DNA of 64,000 bases, from the NCBI RefSeq assembly GCF_018362975.1, contig NZ_CP074371.1:7068001-7132000 (forward strand). Direction: 5' to 3'. A model generated the notes under the pieces. That model did no database searches and was not told the DNA's origin. It saw only the letters and a program-made list of their open reading frames with translations. Position 1 is the first letter of the stretch. Each line of letters begins with the position of its first letter. A program made the position numbers and the translations under genes. Source of the stretch: Nocardia tengchongensis. Its GTDB lineage: Bacteria; Actinomycetota; Actinomycetes; Mycobacteriales; Mycobacteriaceae. This document shows, in pieces, positions 41,137 to 50,879 of the stretch.

Positions 41137-41924
41137 TCAGTCGGTCGATTCGGCGGCGGCCGCGGGCGGTGCGGTCATGACGTTGAAGGCGTGCACGGCC
41201 GAGGCCAGCACCGCCGGTACGCCGACGAGCAGGTTGAAAACCACGACGCCGATCCCGGCCCGGCCACCGCGCCCTCCAGGCAGCCGGTGACGGCGCCGGG
41301 AATCGCCAACGTGCCCAACGTCAATGCGCCGACCGCGAGACCTTGGCCCGCGCCCAGCAGGACGCAGCCCAGCGGCGCGCCGATGACGGCACCCAGCAGC
41401 GTGCCCACCGCCAGGGCCACGGTGAGCTCGTTGTTGACATTCTGGAAGACGGTATTCATCCGATCCTCGAAGCTGTCGGGATCGGCAATCTGCTGTGCCA
41501 CAGGGTCTTCGGCTTGCGTCTCCGCGGCGGCGTGCAGCTCCGCGGCGATGCGTCGTTCCTCGGTGCTGACCGGTCGGGCCCGATCCGGGCTCGGGGTGAG
41601 GGTGGCACTGTCGCCGTCGATGCGGGCGTCGATCGGGTACGTCGTGTCCTGCTTGGTGATGGTCAGCGGGATCGCCCCCACCACCACGCCCTGCGGGTCG
41701 AGGATCTGCAGCTGGTCGGTGGTGGTTCGGAACGTGCCGAGGTCGGTGCGCAGCACCACCGATCGGTCGACGATCCGGGCGTCGCCGGATACGGCCTGAA
41801 CCGCGGTCACGGCGTCGGCGAGCCGAACATCCGGTCCGGGTGCCGCGGCCGAACCGGCGGCCGGGGCGACCAGCCCGGCGGCGGTCAGCGCCGCGGTGGC
41901 GAATGCGAGCAAGCGAATTCTCAT
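41137..41924 (-). CDS. Secreted glycine-zipper protein, frameshifted
   Basis: A 262-residue (restored) exported protein. It has a signal peptide (LLAFATAALTAAGLVAPAAG), a beta-rich middle (LGTFRTTTDQLQILDPQG), the segment SFEDRMNTVFQNVNNELTVA and a Gly-rich hydrophobic end (GTLLGAVIGAPLGCVLLGAG). One G is missing in a run (CCC at 41259-41261 on the plus strand). Restoring it yields GIGVVVFNLLVGVPAVLASA and a natural stop. It resembles a family of small Nocardia/Rhodococcus envelope proteins and is a distant relative of 33295-33948. Function unknown. Confidence 0.75.
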
Positions 41925-42659
41925 CGGGATGTTTCCCCTCGGGATACCGCTGCCCGCATCGGTTTCCGGGCAGCATCGAATACCGTCGAGCACGGTGGTG
42001 CCGACGGGTCGGATATATATGCGAATCTCCGAATTCATTCGTAAAATGTGCACGCGAATAATCCGGTGCCGCGCAGGCGGCATCGTGATATCGGAGAATT
42101 ACGTGCGTCGAGATATCGACGCGGTGTTGGTGTGCTGGCTAGCGGCCCGGACCGAGGCGGAGGGGCCGGCCCGGAGATCCCGGGTCATCATCGGGTGCCA
42201 TCTTGCTACCCGACCTCCTCACTGGTAGAACGCGATTCGTCAACGCACGTGGGGAGGTCGCCCGGAACTATCGGGGCGGACGCACACCCCTCTCGTCAGA
42301 GTTTTGGCACTGCACGACGTGTTCCGAATCGGAAAGCCACTTTGGATTACCCCTTGATCCGGAGAAATCTGTCCTAACCTTGGGCGTCTCTCGACGTCGT
42401 CAGATCAGTGGCCTATGTTCGTGCAGGAGCCTCGCCTATCGAGGTGCAACAGGGAACCTAGTTAAAGACTCGTTAAAAGTCAAAACCGCTATTCGCTCAT
42501 TCTTCGACCGTGGCCGACGCCGCTGATAGGGCACCGGCACGAGGCACACCGAGCCGAGACCGCAAACCCCGCCGAACGCGGTGAGAGCGTTGCCTGGGTG
42601 CGCAGCTGCGGCGCGAGCGGGGCGACGCGGCGGGCACCCCGGTGCCGATGCGAGCGATT
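41925..42659. other. Low-GC-bias intergenic region left of recombinase remnant
   Basis: About 730 bases with visibly lower GC than the surroundings and no convincing gene. A direct repeat GTTAAA at 42461 and 42472, 11 bases apart in an AT-rich patch, may be an OmpR/PhoP-type site. A plus-strand ORF at 42203-42526 has a WHCTTC Cys pair but poor codon bias, and I do not call it. The base composition is consistent with imported DNA or an element end. Confidence 0.4.
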
Positions 42660-42923
42660 CGGAAGTCGGTCGAGGTCCCATGTAATGAGAGCGTTAAGAC
42701 GGCCGGCCGGGTAGTCCTCGACCATCCGGTCATACGCTGGGCGTTTCTTGGTCTCGGCGAAGGCCGAGATGGGTTTCTCGGTATAAATTTCACATATGGA
42801 CCAGCCTCGAGCTTCGGCGATCCGCCTACAGTCCTCGAGTTGGCGTTCGACCGCCAGGCCTTCGCCAGATGTGTCCAGGCTGACCCGGAGGTAGATCACG
42901 GCACGGACTGTCACGGTGGACAC
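42660..42923 (-). pseudogene. Truncated serine recombinase
   Basis: The GTG at 42923 opens a frame with the resolvase/invertase N-domain: AVIYLRVSLDTSGEGLAVER (catalytic Ser in YLRVS), QLEDCRRIAEARGW, and ALITWDLDRL. After about 85 residues similarity stops and the frame wanders to a stop at 42489. Large serine recombinases are about 450-550 residues, so the catalytic-domain end, the recombinase domain and the zinc/coiled-coil region are missing. The start overlaps the divergent kdpD start by eight bases, placing the element edge exactly at kdpD. Confidence 0.75.
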
Positions 42924-45456
42924 GAAAGGTTATTTCAGGTTGAAACGCGGCCAACTACGCATCTACCTGGGTGCTGCCCCGGGCGTGGGCAAAACCTACT
43001 CGATGCTCGGCGAAGCCCATCGGCGGCTGGAGCGTGGACGCGATGTGGTGGCCGCGGTCGTGGAGACCCACGGCCGCAGCAAGACCGCGGAGCTGCTCGC
43101 CGGGATCGAGCGCATCCCGCCGAAGATGGTCGAATACCGGGGCGCGACGCTGCCGGAACTCGACGTCGAGGCGGTGCTGCGGCGCGCGCCGGCCGTGGTG
43201 CTGGTGGACGAACTGGCGCACACCAACATTCCCGGCGGCAAGCACGAGAAGCGCTGGCAGGATGTTCAGGAGCTGCTGGACGCGGGCATCGACGTGGTGT
43301 CCACGGTCAATGTGCAGCACCTGGAGAGCCTCAACGACGTGGTCGAGCAGATCACCGGCGTGGTGCAGCGGGAAACCGTGCCGGACTGGGTGGTTCGCGC
43401 CGCCGACCAGGTGGAGCTGGTCGATATCACCCCGGAAGCGTTGCGGCGCAGAATGTCCCACGGCAACGTGTATGCCGCCGAGAAGGTGGACGCCGCGCTG
43501 CGCAACTACTTCCGGCCCGGCAATCTGACCGCGCTGCGGGAGCTGGCGCTGCTGTGGCTGGCCGACCAGGTCGATGCCGCGCTCGCCAAATACCGTGCCG
43601 ACCACCAGATCACCACCACCTGGGAGGCGCGCGAACGCGTGGTGGTGGCGGTGACCGGCGGCCCGGAATCGGAAACCATCGTGCGGCGCGCCAGCCGCAT
43701 CGCCGCCAAGTCCAGCGCCGAGCTGATCGTGCTGCACATCGTGCGCGGCGACGGCCTGGCCGGAGTGTCGACGCAGCGGCTGCACCGCCTGCGCGATCTG
43801 GCCACCGGGCTCGACGCCGAACTGCACACCGTCACCGGCGAAGACGTGCCGACGGCGCTGCTCGATTTCGCCCGCCAGGTCAATGCCACCCAGCTGGTGC
43901 TGGGCACCTCGCGGCGGTCGCGCTGGGCGCGCATGGTCGACGAGGGCATCGGCGCGACCGTGGTGCAGGAGTCCGGCAAGATCGACGTCCACATGGTGAC
44001 CCACGAGGAATCCAATCAGGGCGGCTTCCGCTGGTCGGCGCTGACGCGGCGGGAACGCAAGCTGGGTTCCTGGTCGGCGGCGTTCTTCGTGCCGTCGCTG
44101 ATCTGCGCGGTCATCTACTTCTGGCTCGACCGCCTGCTGGATCTCAGCGGCGAGAGCGCCCTGTTCTTCATCGGCGTCATCGCGGTGGCGCTGCTGGGCG
44201 GCATCGCCCCGGCCGCCTTGTCCGCCTTGCTGTCCGGGGTGCTGCTGAACTGGTTCTTCACCGAACCCCGCCACAGCCTCACCATCGATCAGCTCGACAA
44301 CTTCCTCACCATCGTGGTGCTGCTGCTGGTGGCGGTCGCGGTGGCGGCGCTGGTGGACGTGGCGGCCAAGCGGGCACTGGAGGCACGCAAGGCTTCTCGC
44401 CAAGCCGAGCTGCTGACCTTGTTCGCGGGCTCGGTGCTGCACGGCGCGAACCTGCAGGATCTGCTCGAACGCGCGCGGGAGACCTACGGCCAGGACGCGG
44501 TCAGTCTCGTCACCGATGACGAGGTGCTCGCGTCGGTGGGAGATCAGCCGCCGACGAAGGTCGGTGACGCCGAGACCGCTGTGGAGGCGGGCGATGACAT
44601 GCATTGGCTGCTGTTGCGAGGACGAGCCGTGACGTCCGGGGACCGCCTGGTGCTGGGCGCGGTCGCGAATCAGGCGGCGGGACTGGTGCAGCAGAAACAG
44701 CTGCGCGCCGAGGCCAGTGCCGCGCAGGCGGTGATGGAGGCCGACAAGCTGCGCCGCGCCCTGCTGTCGGCGGTCAGCCACGACCTGCGCACGCCGCTGG
44801 CCGCGGCCAAGGCGGCGGTGTCGAGTCTGCGCAGCGACGACGTCGAGTTCTCCCCCGAGGACACCGCCGAACTGCTGGAGACCATCGAGGAATCGGTGGA
44901 TCAGCTGACCGCGCTGGTCGGCAATCTGTTGGACTCCTCGCGCCTGGCGGTCGGGGTGATCAAACCGCAGATGCGCAAGGTCTACCTCGACGAGGTGGTG
45001 CATCACGCGCTGATGGGCATGGGCACCCGCGGGATGCGCCGCACCACCATGGATCGGGTGAAGGTGGACGTCGGGACCATCGCGGTGCGCGCGGATTCCG
45101 GTCTACTGGAACGGGTCCTGGCCAATCTGATCGACAATGCGGCCCGCTACTCGCCCCGGGATTCGATGGTGCGGGTGGCGGCCGAGCAGGTCGGCAAGCG
45201 GGTGGCGGTTACCGTGGTGGACACCGGCCCCGGCGTACCGACCGGCCTGGAGGATCAACTGTTCGAGCCCTTCCAGCGGCTCGGCGACCGCGACACCTCC
45301 ACCGGCGTGGGCCTCGGCCTGTCGGTGGTGCGCGGCTTCGTGGACGCCATGGGCGGCACCGTGCACGCGGAACACACCCCCGGCGGCGGACTGACCATGG
45401 TGATCGACCTGCCCGGGGGCGATGACCCCGCAGACGTTGAAGAGGAGAACGGGTGA
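42916..45456 (+). CDS. kdpD: Sensor histidine kinase KdpD
   Basis: An 846-residue K+/turgor sensor controlling kdpFABC. The N-terminal KdpD domain begins at RGQLRIYLGAAPGVGKT (Walker A residues 19-27), then VVLVDELAHTN. A USP-like domain spans about 235-360, four membrane helices about 390-490, and a GAF-like region follows. The phospho-acceptor AVSHDLRTPLA is near residue 622, with an HATPase_c domain (NLIDNAARYSP, DTGPGVP, GVGLGLSVV) after it. GTG start at 42916. The coding region looks intact. It overlaps kdpE by four bases. Confidence 0.97.
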   Translation: MDTKGYFRLKRGQLRIYLGAAPGVGKTYSMLGEAHRRLERGRDVVAAVVETHGRSKTAELLAGIERIPPKMVEYRGATLPELDVEAVLRRAPAVVLVDELAHTNIPGGKHEKRWQDVQELLDAGIDVVSTVNVQHLESLNDVVEQITGVVQRETVPDWVVRAADQVELVDITPEALRRRMSHGNVYAAEKVDAALRNYFRPGNLTALRELALLWLADQVDAALAKYRADHQITTTWEARERVVVAVTGGPESETIVRRASRIAAKSSAELIVLHIVRGDGLAGVSTQRLHRLRDLATGLDAELHTVTGEDVPTALLDFARQVNATQLVLGTSRRSRWARMVDEGIGATVVQESGKIDVHMVTHEESNQGGFRWSALTRRERKLGSWSAAFFVPSLICAVIYFWLDRLLDLSGESALFFIGVIAVALLGGIAPAALSALLSGVLLNWFFTEPRHSLTIDQLDNFLTIVVLLLVAVAVAALVDVAAKRALEARKASRQAELLTLFAGSVLHGANLQDLLERARETYGQDAVSLVTDDEVLASVGDQPPTKVGDAETAVEAGDDMHWLLLRGRAVTSGDRLVLGAVANQAAGLVQQKQLRAEASAAQAVMEADKLRRALLSAVSHDLRTPLAAAKAAVSSLRSDDVEFSPEDTAELLETIEESVDQLTALVGNLLDSSRLAVGVIKPQMRKVYLDEVVHHALMGMGTRGMRRTTMDRVKVDVGTIAVRADSGLLERVLANLIDNAARYSPRDSMVRVAAEQVGKRVAVTVVDTGPGVPTGLEDQLFEPFQRLGDRDTSTGVGLGLSVVRGFVDAMGGTVHAEHTPGGGLTMVIDLPGGDDPADVEEENG

Positions 45457-46154
45457 CGAACGCGGCGGCGGCGCCGATCAAAGTCCTGGTGGTCGACGAC
45501 GAACCACAGATCCTGCGCGCCCTGCGCATCAATCTGTCAGTGCGCGGCTACGAGGTGACGACCGCGTCCACCGGCGGTGCGGCCCTGCGCGCGGCCGCCG
45601 AGAAACACCCCGAGGTCATCATTCTCGACCTCGGCCTGCCCGATATCGACGGCATCGAGGTGCTGGCCGGGCTGCGCGGCTGGTCCACCGTCCCGGTCAT
45701 CGTGCTCTCGGCCCGCACCGACTCCTCCGACAAGGTGGAGGCGCTCGACGCGGGCGCGGACGACTACGTCACCAAACCGTTCGGCATGGACGAACTGCTG
45801 GCCCGCCTGCGCGCCGCGGTCCGCCGCTCGGCGACGACCGCCGACACCGCCGAGCCGGTCATCGAAACCGCCTCCTTCACCGTCGATCTGGCCGCGAAGA
45901 AGGTCACCCGGCACGGGCGCGACGTGCACCTGACCCCCACCGAATGGGGCGTGCTGGAGATGCTGGTCCGTCACCAGGGCAAACTGGTCGGCCGCCGGGA
46001 ACTGCTGCGCGAAGTGTGGGGCCCGTCGTACGCGACCGAAACCCATTACCTGCGCGTCTATCTCGCCCAGTTGCGCCGCAAGCTCGAGGACGACCCCTCC
46101 CAGCCCAAACACCTGCTCACCGAGGCGGGCATGGGCTACCGGTTCCAGTCCTAG
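45453..46154 (+). CDS. kdpE: Response regulator KdpE
   Basis: A 233-residue OmpR-family regulator. The receiver domain has VVDDEPQI and a phospho-acceptor Asp in ILDLGLPD at about residue 54, then LSARTDSSDKVEALDAGADDYVTKPF. The winged helix has LTPTEWGVLEMLVRHQGK and a GYRFQS end. GTGA overlap with kdpD. The expected target is the kdpF operon about 14 kb to the left. Confidence 0.97.
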   Translation: MTNAAAAPIKVLVVDDEPQILRALRINLSVRGYEVTTASTGGAALRAAAEKHPEVIILDLGLPDIDGIEVLAGLRGWSTVPVIVLSARTDSSDKVEALDAGADDYVTKPFGMDELLARLRAAVRRSATTADTAEPVIETASFTVDLAAKKVTRHGRDVHLTPTEWGVLEMLVRHQGKLVGRRELLREVWGPSYATETHYLRVYLAQLRRKLEDDPSQPKHLLTEAGMGYRFQS

Positions 46155-46169
46155 GCCCACAGACAAGAT

Positions 46170-46224
46170 CAGGGAGCTCTCACCGCGTGGAATCGGACAG
46201 CATTCCACGCGGGAGAGCTCCCTG
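46170..46224. terminator. Bidirectional terminator between kdpE and phosphodiesterase
   Basis: CAGGGAGCTCTC-a-CCGCGTGGAAT pairs with ATTCCACGCGG-GAGAGCTCCCTG around an 8-base loop, giving a 23-bp stem with one bulge. It is between converging genes. Confidence 0.9.
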
Positions 46225-46241
46225 CTCTCGTTCGGAACCCG

Positions 46242-47845
46242 TCAGCTCGGCAGGGACGCCGTGTGTTCGGATTTCACGGCGTCGAGCTTGCCGGGGTCCA
46301 GGCCGAGACGGGCGAGAATGGTGGGCGCCACCTGGGTCAGCGAAACCTGTTCGGCGACATCGTGCTTGGCGATACCCGAGCCCACGACCAGCAGCGCGAC
46401 ATGCCGGTCGTCGGGGCTGTTGCCACCGTGCTCGGCGATCTTGGACTTGCCCGCGGTGTAGACCGTCCCAACGGTGCCCGCGAACAGGTCCGGCACCCGA
46501 GTGTCATCGGCGGCCGCGCCGAAGAACTTGGCGGCCTCGGCCCCGGCGAAGACCTGACTCGGGTCCACGCCCGACGCCGTGAACGGCTTCGGGTTGCCGT
46601 TGATATCGGTGCCGGTGCCGTTGGTCTCGAGCACCTTCCGCTTCGCGAAGGCGGTGGCCTCGGGCGAGCGTCGGCCAGCCACCAGACCAGCGCGGCATCG
46701 TCGATGGAGTGCTCGATCAGCTTCGGGGTCTGCGGGTGAGTGGCCGCCCATTCCTTGTTGACGGCGTCGACGATCGGCTTGTCGTCCACGCGGGTCAGCG
46801 CGTCCGGCTCGATGGGCGACTGCCCGTGCTTGGCGGTCACCACGATCGTGGTCTTGTCGCCCAGACCCGCCTTGTCCAGGGCCGCGACGAAGCGGCCGAT
46901 CTGCTGATCCACGAAGTCCAGCGAAGCCGCCAGCGGTGCACCGGGTTTGCCGTCCGCGCCGTACCCCTTCGACACGGGCAGCTTCTGTGTGACCGAGACC
47001 GCCTGGAAGTTCATGCCGAACACCGCGGGCACCCCGGGCGACTGCGTGCCGGAGTGGTCCTTGCCGCCGATCTCGTTGACGATGGCGTCCGCCTTGTAGG
47101 TGTCGTACTGCTTGACCGCGTCGACGTCCTTGCTCCAGGCCGGGCCCTTGGGCGACTTGCTGTCGATCTCGGGGGTGAACAGGTCGTCCACCGAACGACC
47201 GCCCTTGCCGTTGACGATCTGATACGCCGGGTGCTTGTCCGACCAGGCGGTGCGCTGACCGGCCTCGTGCACCACCGAGAAGACGGTGTTCACCTTCAGA
47301 TAGTCCGACGGCGAAATCGGCTTGCAGGTGGCCGGATCCACCGGCAGCTTGGCCGGATCGAGCACCGCGCTCGGGTCGCCGGTCATGGCGGCGATACCGT
47401 TCGGCAGGCCGGACAGGCCCTGGCCGCCGTCGAGCTGATCGGTGTCCTTGTCGATCTCCTCGGTCAGCGCGACCTGCGCGCCCTTCTTGGCGGTCGCGCA
47501 GTCCTTGGTCCCGGCAGGCAGCAGGTCGCGGGCCCAGGTGTCGTCGTAATACACGCCGGTGGTCTTGGGGCTGCCGCCGGTGAGCAGGGCCACCATGCCG
47601 GGGAAGGAGTCGGCGGGCGCGGGAGCCTGCGCGTTGGTGTAGTGCGCGCCACGCGCGGCCAGCTTCGCCAGCGTCGAATCCTGGTGTGCGGCCACATAAT
47701 CGGCCAGATCGGACTCGTGCATGCCGTCGATCGACAGCAACAGCACATGCTGATCGTGCTGCGCCGCGTCGCCGCCGGACCCGCAACCGGCGACCGCCAG
47801 CCCCATCACCGCACACGCGCCGGCCGCCGCCAGCCGGTAACCCAT
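46242..47845 (-). CDS. Lipoprotein phosphodiesterase / nucleotide pyrophosphatase-like (alkaline phosphatase superfamily), frameshifted
   Basis: A 534-residue (restored) exported enzyme. The lipobox LAVAGC is at about residue 21. Then LLLSIDGMHESDL (metal Asp), a nucleophile region ADSFPGMVALLTGGSPKTTG, KHGQSPIE and a distal EHGGNSPDDRHVALL with the metal-binding Asp/His set of type I phosphodiesterases. The frame breaks near 46669-46672, where one missing base (WWLAD to RSPEATAFAKRK) restores it. ATG 47845 or GTG 47854 are possible starts. It converges on kdpE. Confidence 0.85.
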
Positions 47846-48022
47846 ACTGCTCACCCTGAAACTCCATTCCGCACCTGCGGCCACCCGAACAGGCGGGCCG
47901 AGACCCGGAAAGGGTTGCGGGCGTGGGTGACGGCCGGGCGTCGGCCCGGTGATGGGCACGCGAACACTGGCCGCTAGTTCGCGCCCGATCCGCGCGGGTT
48001 CAGCGCAGTGGCGGCGTCGCGC

Positions 48023-49216
48023 TCACCTGGTCATCCGGACCGGCAGCGACTTGAGGCCGTTGTTCAGGTTCGAGCGGATGCGCCGGGCGTCGCCGGTCTG
48101 CTCCAGCTTCGGGAAGCGGGTCAGCAGCTCCTCGAAGAACACCCGGCCCTCCAGTCGCGCCAAATGCACGCCCAGGCAGAAGTGCTGGGCCAGGCCGAAG
48201 GACAAGTGCGGGTTGGGATTTCGGCGGATGTCGAAGCTCTCGGCGTCGGCGAAGACGTCCTCGTCACGATTGGCCGAGGTGTACCACATCGCCACCTTGT
48301 CGCCCGCCTTGATCGGGACGCCGCGGATCTCGGTGTCGGCGGTCGCGGTGCGGCGGAAGTAGTGCAGCGGGTTGGCATAGCGCAGGATCTCCTCCACCGC
48401 ACCGGGAATCAGCGCCGGGTTCTCGCGCAGCGCGGCCAGCTGTTCGGGATGCGCCAGCAGCAATTGCAGACCCGAGGACAGCATGGTCTTGGTGGTGTCG
48501 TTGCCCGCGGTCACCAACTGGGTGAAGAAGCTGCCGAACTCCAGATCCGACATGGCCTTTCCACCGAACGAGCCGGCCAGGATGAGCGAGGTGAGATCGG
48601 CCTGCGGCTCCTGCTCGCGCCGGGCCATGGAGAACTGGATGGCGTAGATGGCCATATTGGTGAGCTCGGCGGTCACGTCGAAATCGCCTACCAGGTCCGG
48701 ATCCTGCTGGCTGACCGACTGTTCGGCCCAGCGCCGCAGACTCGGCCAGTCCTGCGCGGGAATCCCGAACAGGCCGCCCACCACCTGACTCGGCAGCACG
48801 CCCGCCACGTCGTGCACGAATTCCACGTCGCCGTCGACACTGTCGAGCAGGTCGCGGGTCAATTCCCGGACCCGGTCCTCCATGTCGCCGACCACCCGTG
48901 CCTTGAAATGCTCGGCCAGCGGCTTGCGGTACTCGGTGTGCCGCGGCGGATCCATCATCAGCAGCATGTTGCGGGTCTGCTCGAGCCGTTCGGGCGGCTG
49001 GTTCTCCAGGATCACGCCCTCCACCTCGGCGGAGAACAGTTCCGGATTACGCGCCACGTGCGACACATCCGCGTGTTTGAGGATCGCCCAGTATCCGGGT
49101 TCGCCCGGCATCTCCTGCCAATGCACCGGATCCGTGCGCCGCAGTCCGGCGAAGATCTCGTGGATCGGCCCGGCCACGTACAGCTCGGGATCGTAGATGT
49201 CACTGACCGTGCCCAC
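48023..49216 (-). CDS. Cytochrome P450
   Basis: A 397-residue haem monooxygenase with I-helix AGNDTT, ExxR in EEILR, and the haem-binding loop FGLAQHFCLGVHLAR. The usual fourth-position Gly of FxxGxxxCxG is Ala here. The overall layout resembles bacterial P450s acting on lipids or steroids. No ferredoxin gene is adjacent. GTG start at 49216 after GAGGTGG. Substrate unknown. Confidence 0.95.
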   Translation of the reverse strand: MGTVSDIYDPELYVAGPIHEIFAGLRRTDPVHWQEMPGEPGYWAILKHADVSHVARNPELFSAEVEGVILENQPPERLEQTRNMLLMMDPPRHTEYRKPLAEHFKARVVGDMEDRVRELTRDLLDSVDGDVEFVHDVAGVLPSQVVGGLFGIPAQDWPSLRRWAEQSVSQQDPDLVGDFDVTAELTNMAIYAIQFSMARREQEPQADLTSLILAGSFGGKAMSDLEFGSFFTQLVTAGNDTTKTMLSSGLQLLLAHPEQLAALRENPALIPGAVEEILRYANPLHYFRRTATADTEIRGVPIKAGDKVAMWYTSANRDEDVFADAESFDIRRNPNPHLSFGLAQHFCLGVHLARLEGRVFFEELLTRFPKLEQTGDARRIRSNLNNGLKSLPVRMTR

Positions 49217-49371
49217 GGTCCACCTCGGTATTCACTTGCGGGTATGCGTCTTTCGTTCGGACGCTAACCCCGCGCCGAACCCGGCGGCGCGGTTCGGCGC
49301 CGCGATCCCAGTCAGTGGACACGGTGTCACCCAGCACCCCCTGTCAGCGGTGACGGCGGCGATGAACCACC

Positions 49372-50040
49372 ATGGTGGCCATGTCTGTTGCCGCGATCGT
49401 GTTCGACATGGACGGTGTGCTCATCGACACCGAACCCATCTGGGAGGAGGTGCGGCGCGAGTACATCGACGAGCTGGCCGGGCGCTGGCTGCCCGACACC
49501 CAGGACCGGTTCATGGGTATGAGCACCGCCGAATGGTCTCGGTACACCAGCGCGGACCTGCTCGACGGCCGCTGCACTCCCGACGAGGTGGCCGAGGACG
49601 TGATCTCGCGGATGGCCGCCCGCTACGCCGCACACCTGCCGCTGATGCCCGACGCGGTCGCCACCGTGAAACGCCTGGCCGCGGACTACACCCTCGGGCT
49701 GGCCAGCTCCTCCCCGCGCCGGCTCATCGACGTGGTGCTCAACCACATGGGCGTCACCGACCTGTTCGCCGCCACCGTCTCCACCGAGGAGGTCGAGCGC
49801 GGCAAGCCCGCACCCGACGGCTACCTCGAGGCGGCCGCCCGGCTGGGCATCGAACCGGGCCGGTGCGTGGCGATCGAGGACTCCAGCAACGGGCTGCGCG
49901 CCGCCCACGCCGCGGGCATGACGGTCATCGCGGTCCCGCACCCCAAATATCCGCCCGCCGCGGACGCCCTCGCGGCGGCCGCCTACGTCGCCGGCAGTCT
50001 GACCGACGTCACACCGGAGCTGGTGACGGAATTCCGCTGA
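49372..50040 (+). CDS. HAD-superfamily phosphatase (beta-phosphoglucomutase-like)
   Basis: A 222-residue hydrolase with nucleophile motif FDMDGVLIDTEP, motif II LASSS, motif III Lys in RGKPAPDGY and motif IV IEDSSNG. The small helical cap between motifs I and II is typical of subfamily I. The ATG at 49372 or 49381 are both possible. Probably dephosphorylates a sugar phosphate or other small phosphoester. Divergent from the P450. Confidence 0.9.
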   Translation: MVAMSVAAIVFDMDGVLIDTEPIWEEVRREYIDELAGRWLPDTQDRFMGMSTAEWSRYTSADLLDGRCTPDEVAEDVISRMAARYAAHLPLMPDAVATVKRLAADYTLGLASSSPRRLIDVVLNHMGVTDLFAATVSTEEVERGKPAPDGYLEAAARLGIEPGRCVAIEDSSNGLRAAHAAGMTVIAVPHPKYPPAADALAAAAYVAGSLTDVTPELVTEFR

Positions 50041-50109
50041 CCACCCCGGTGTTCCGAACGAGCGGCGACCAGATGGTTGTCCCGAGTCAACAAATGGGAG
50101 GATCGTCCT

Positions 50110-50574
50110 ATGTCCGAACAGACCGCCGCACCGCAGACCACCGCCACCGACCCGGCTGCCGAGCCGGTCAAGTTGTGGGCCGAACGCACCGGCACCCGCG
50201 CCTACACCGGCCGCAACAACCGGGGTGGCGAGGTGCTCATCGCGTCGGCGGGCGTGCCCGGCGCGTTCACCCCGGGTGAGCTGCTGAAGATCGCGCTCGC
50301 CGGCTGCACCGGCCTGAGCTCCGACTTCACCCTCTCGCGCCGCCTGGGCGACAACTTCGACGCCACCGTCCACGTCTCCGGCGACGCCGACCGCGAGAAC
50401 GAGCTCTACCCCGAGCTCACCGAGGAAGTCGAACTGGACCTCAGCGAACTCGACGCCGAGTCGCGCCAGCGCCTGCTGGTCGCCGCGCAGCGCGCCATCG
50501 ACAAGGTCTGCACCGTCGGGCGCACCCTCAAGGCGGGCACCACGGTCAACCTCACCTTCCGCGTCGACGAATGA
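50110..50574 (+). CDS. OsmC/Ohr-family peroxiredoxin-like protein
   Basis: A 154-residue OsmC-fold protein. Two conserved Cys are in [11 protein letters not shown] and VCTVGRTL, the pair used to reduce organic hydroperoxides. Other OsmC features are [11 protein letters not shown] and [19 protein letters not shown] lies eight bases before the ATG at 50110. The stop overlaps the acyP start by four bases, so the two are co-translated, a pairing also seen upstream of smc in other actinomycetes. Confidence 0.9.
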   Translation: MSEQTAAPQTTATDPAAEPVKLWAERTGTRAYTGRNNRGGEVLIASAGVPGAFTPGELLKIALAGCTGLSSDFTLSRRLGDNFDATVHVSGDADRENELYPELTEEVELDLSELDAESRQRLLVAAQRAIDKVCTVGRTLKAGTTVNLTFRVDE

Positions 50575-50852
50575 GCGCTGACCCGGTCCGGCTCAGCGCC
50601 TGGGTGCACGGCATGGTCCAGGGCGTCGGCTTCCGCTGGTGGACTCGCGCCCGCGCCCTGGAACTGGGCCTGACCGGTTACGCGCGCAATCACCGCGACG
50701 GCCGGGTACACGTCATCGCCGAAGGACCCCGCGATGCCTGCGAATCGCTGCTCGACCTGCTACGTTCCGGTAGAACACCGGGTCGGGTAAACCTGGTGGT
50801 GGAAGACTGGGGTCCCGCCGCGGGCGGAATGACAGGATTCGAAGAACGCTAA
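50571..50852 (+). CDS. acyP: Acylphosphatase
   Basis: A 93-residue enzyme that hydrolyses acyl phosphates. It has the phosphate-binding loop [12 protein letters not shown] with the catalytic Arg, and the [17 protein letters not shown] motif with the catalytic Asn. Length and motifs are canonical. Usually acyP lies directly before smc; here smc is 47 kb away on the opposite strand, so the locus has been rearranged. Confidence 0.95.
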   Translation: MSADPVRLSAWVHGMVQGVGFRWWTRARALELGLTGYARNHRDGRVHVIAEGPRDACESLLDLLRSGRTPGRVNLVVEDWGPAAGGMTGFEER

Positions 50853-50879
50853 CGCGCGGCGAGCCCACGGAGTCGACGA

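Noticed and set aside
42203..42526. 107-codon plus-strand ORF with a Cys pair
   Set aside because: Weak third-position bias, no ribosome-binding site and no family; kept only as a note in the intergenic entry.
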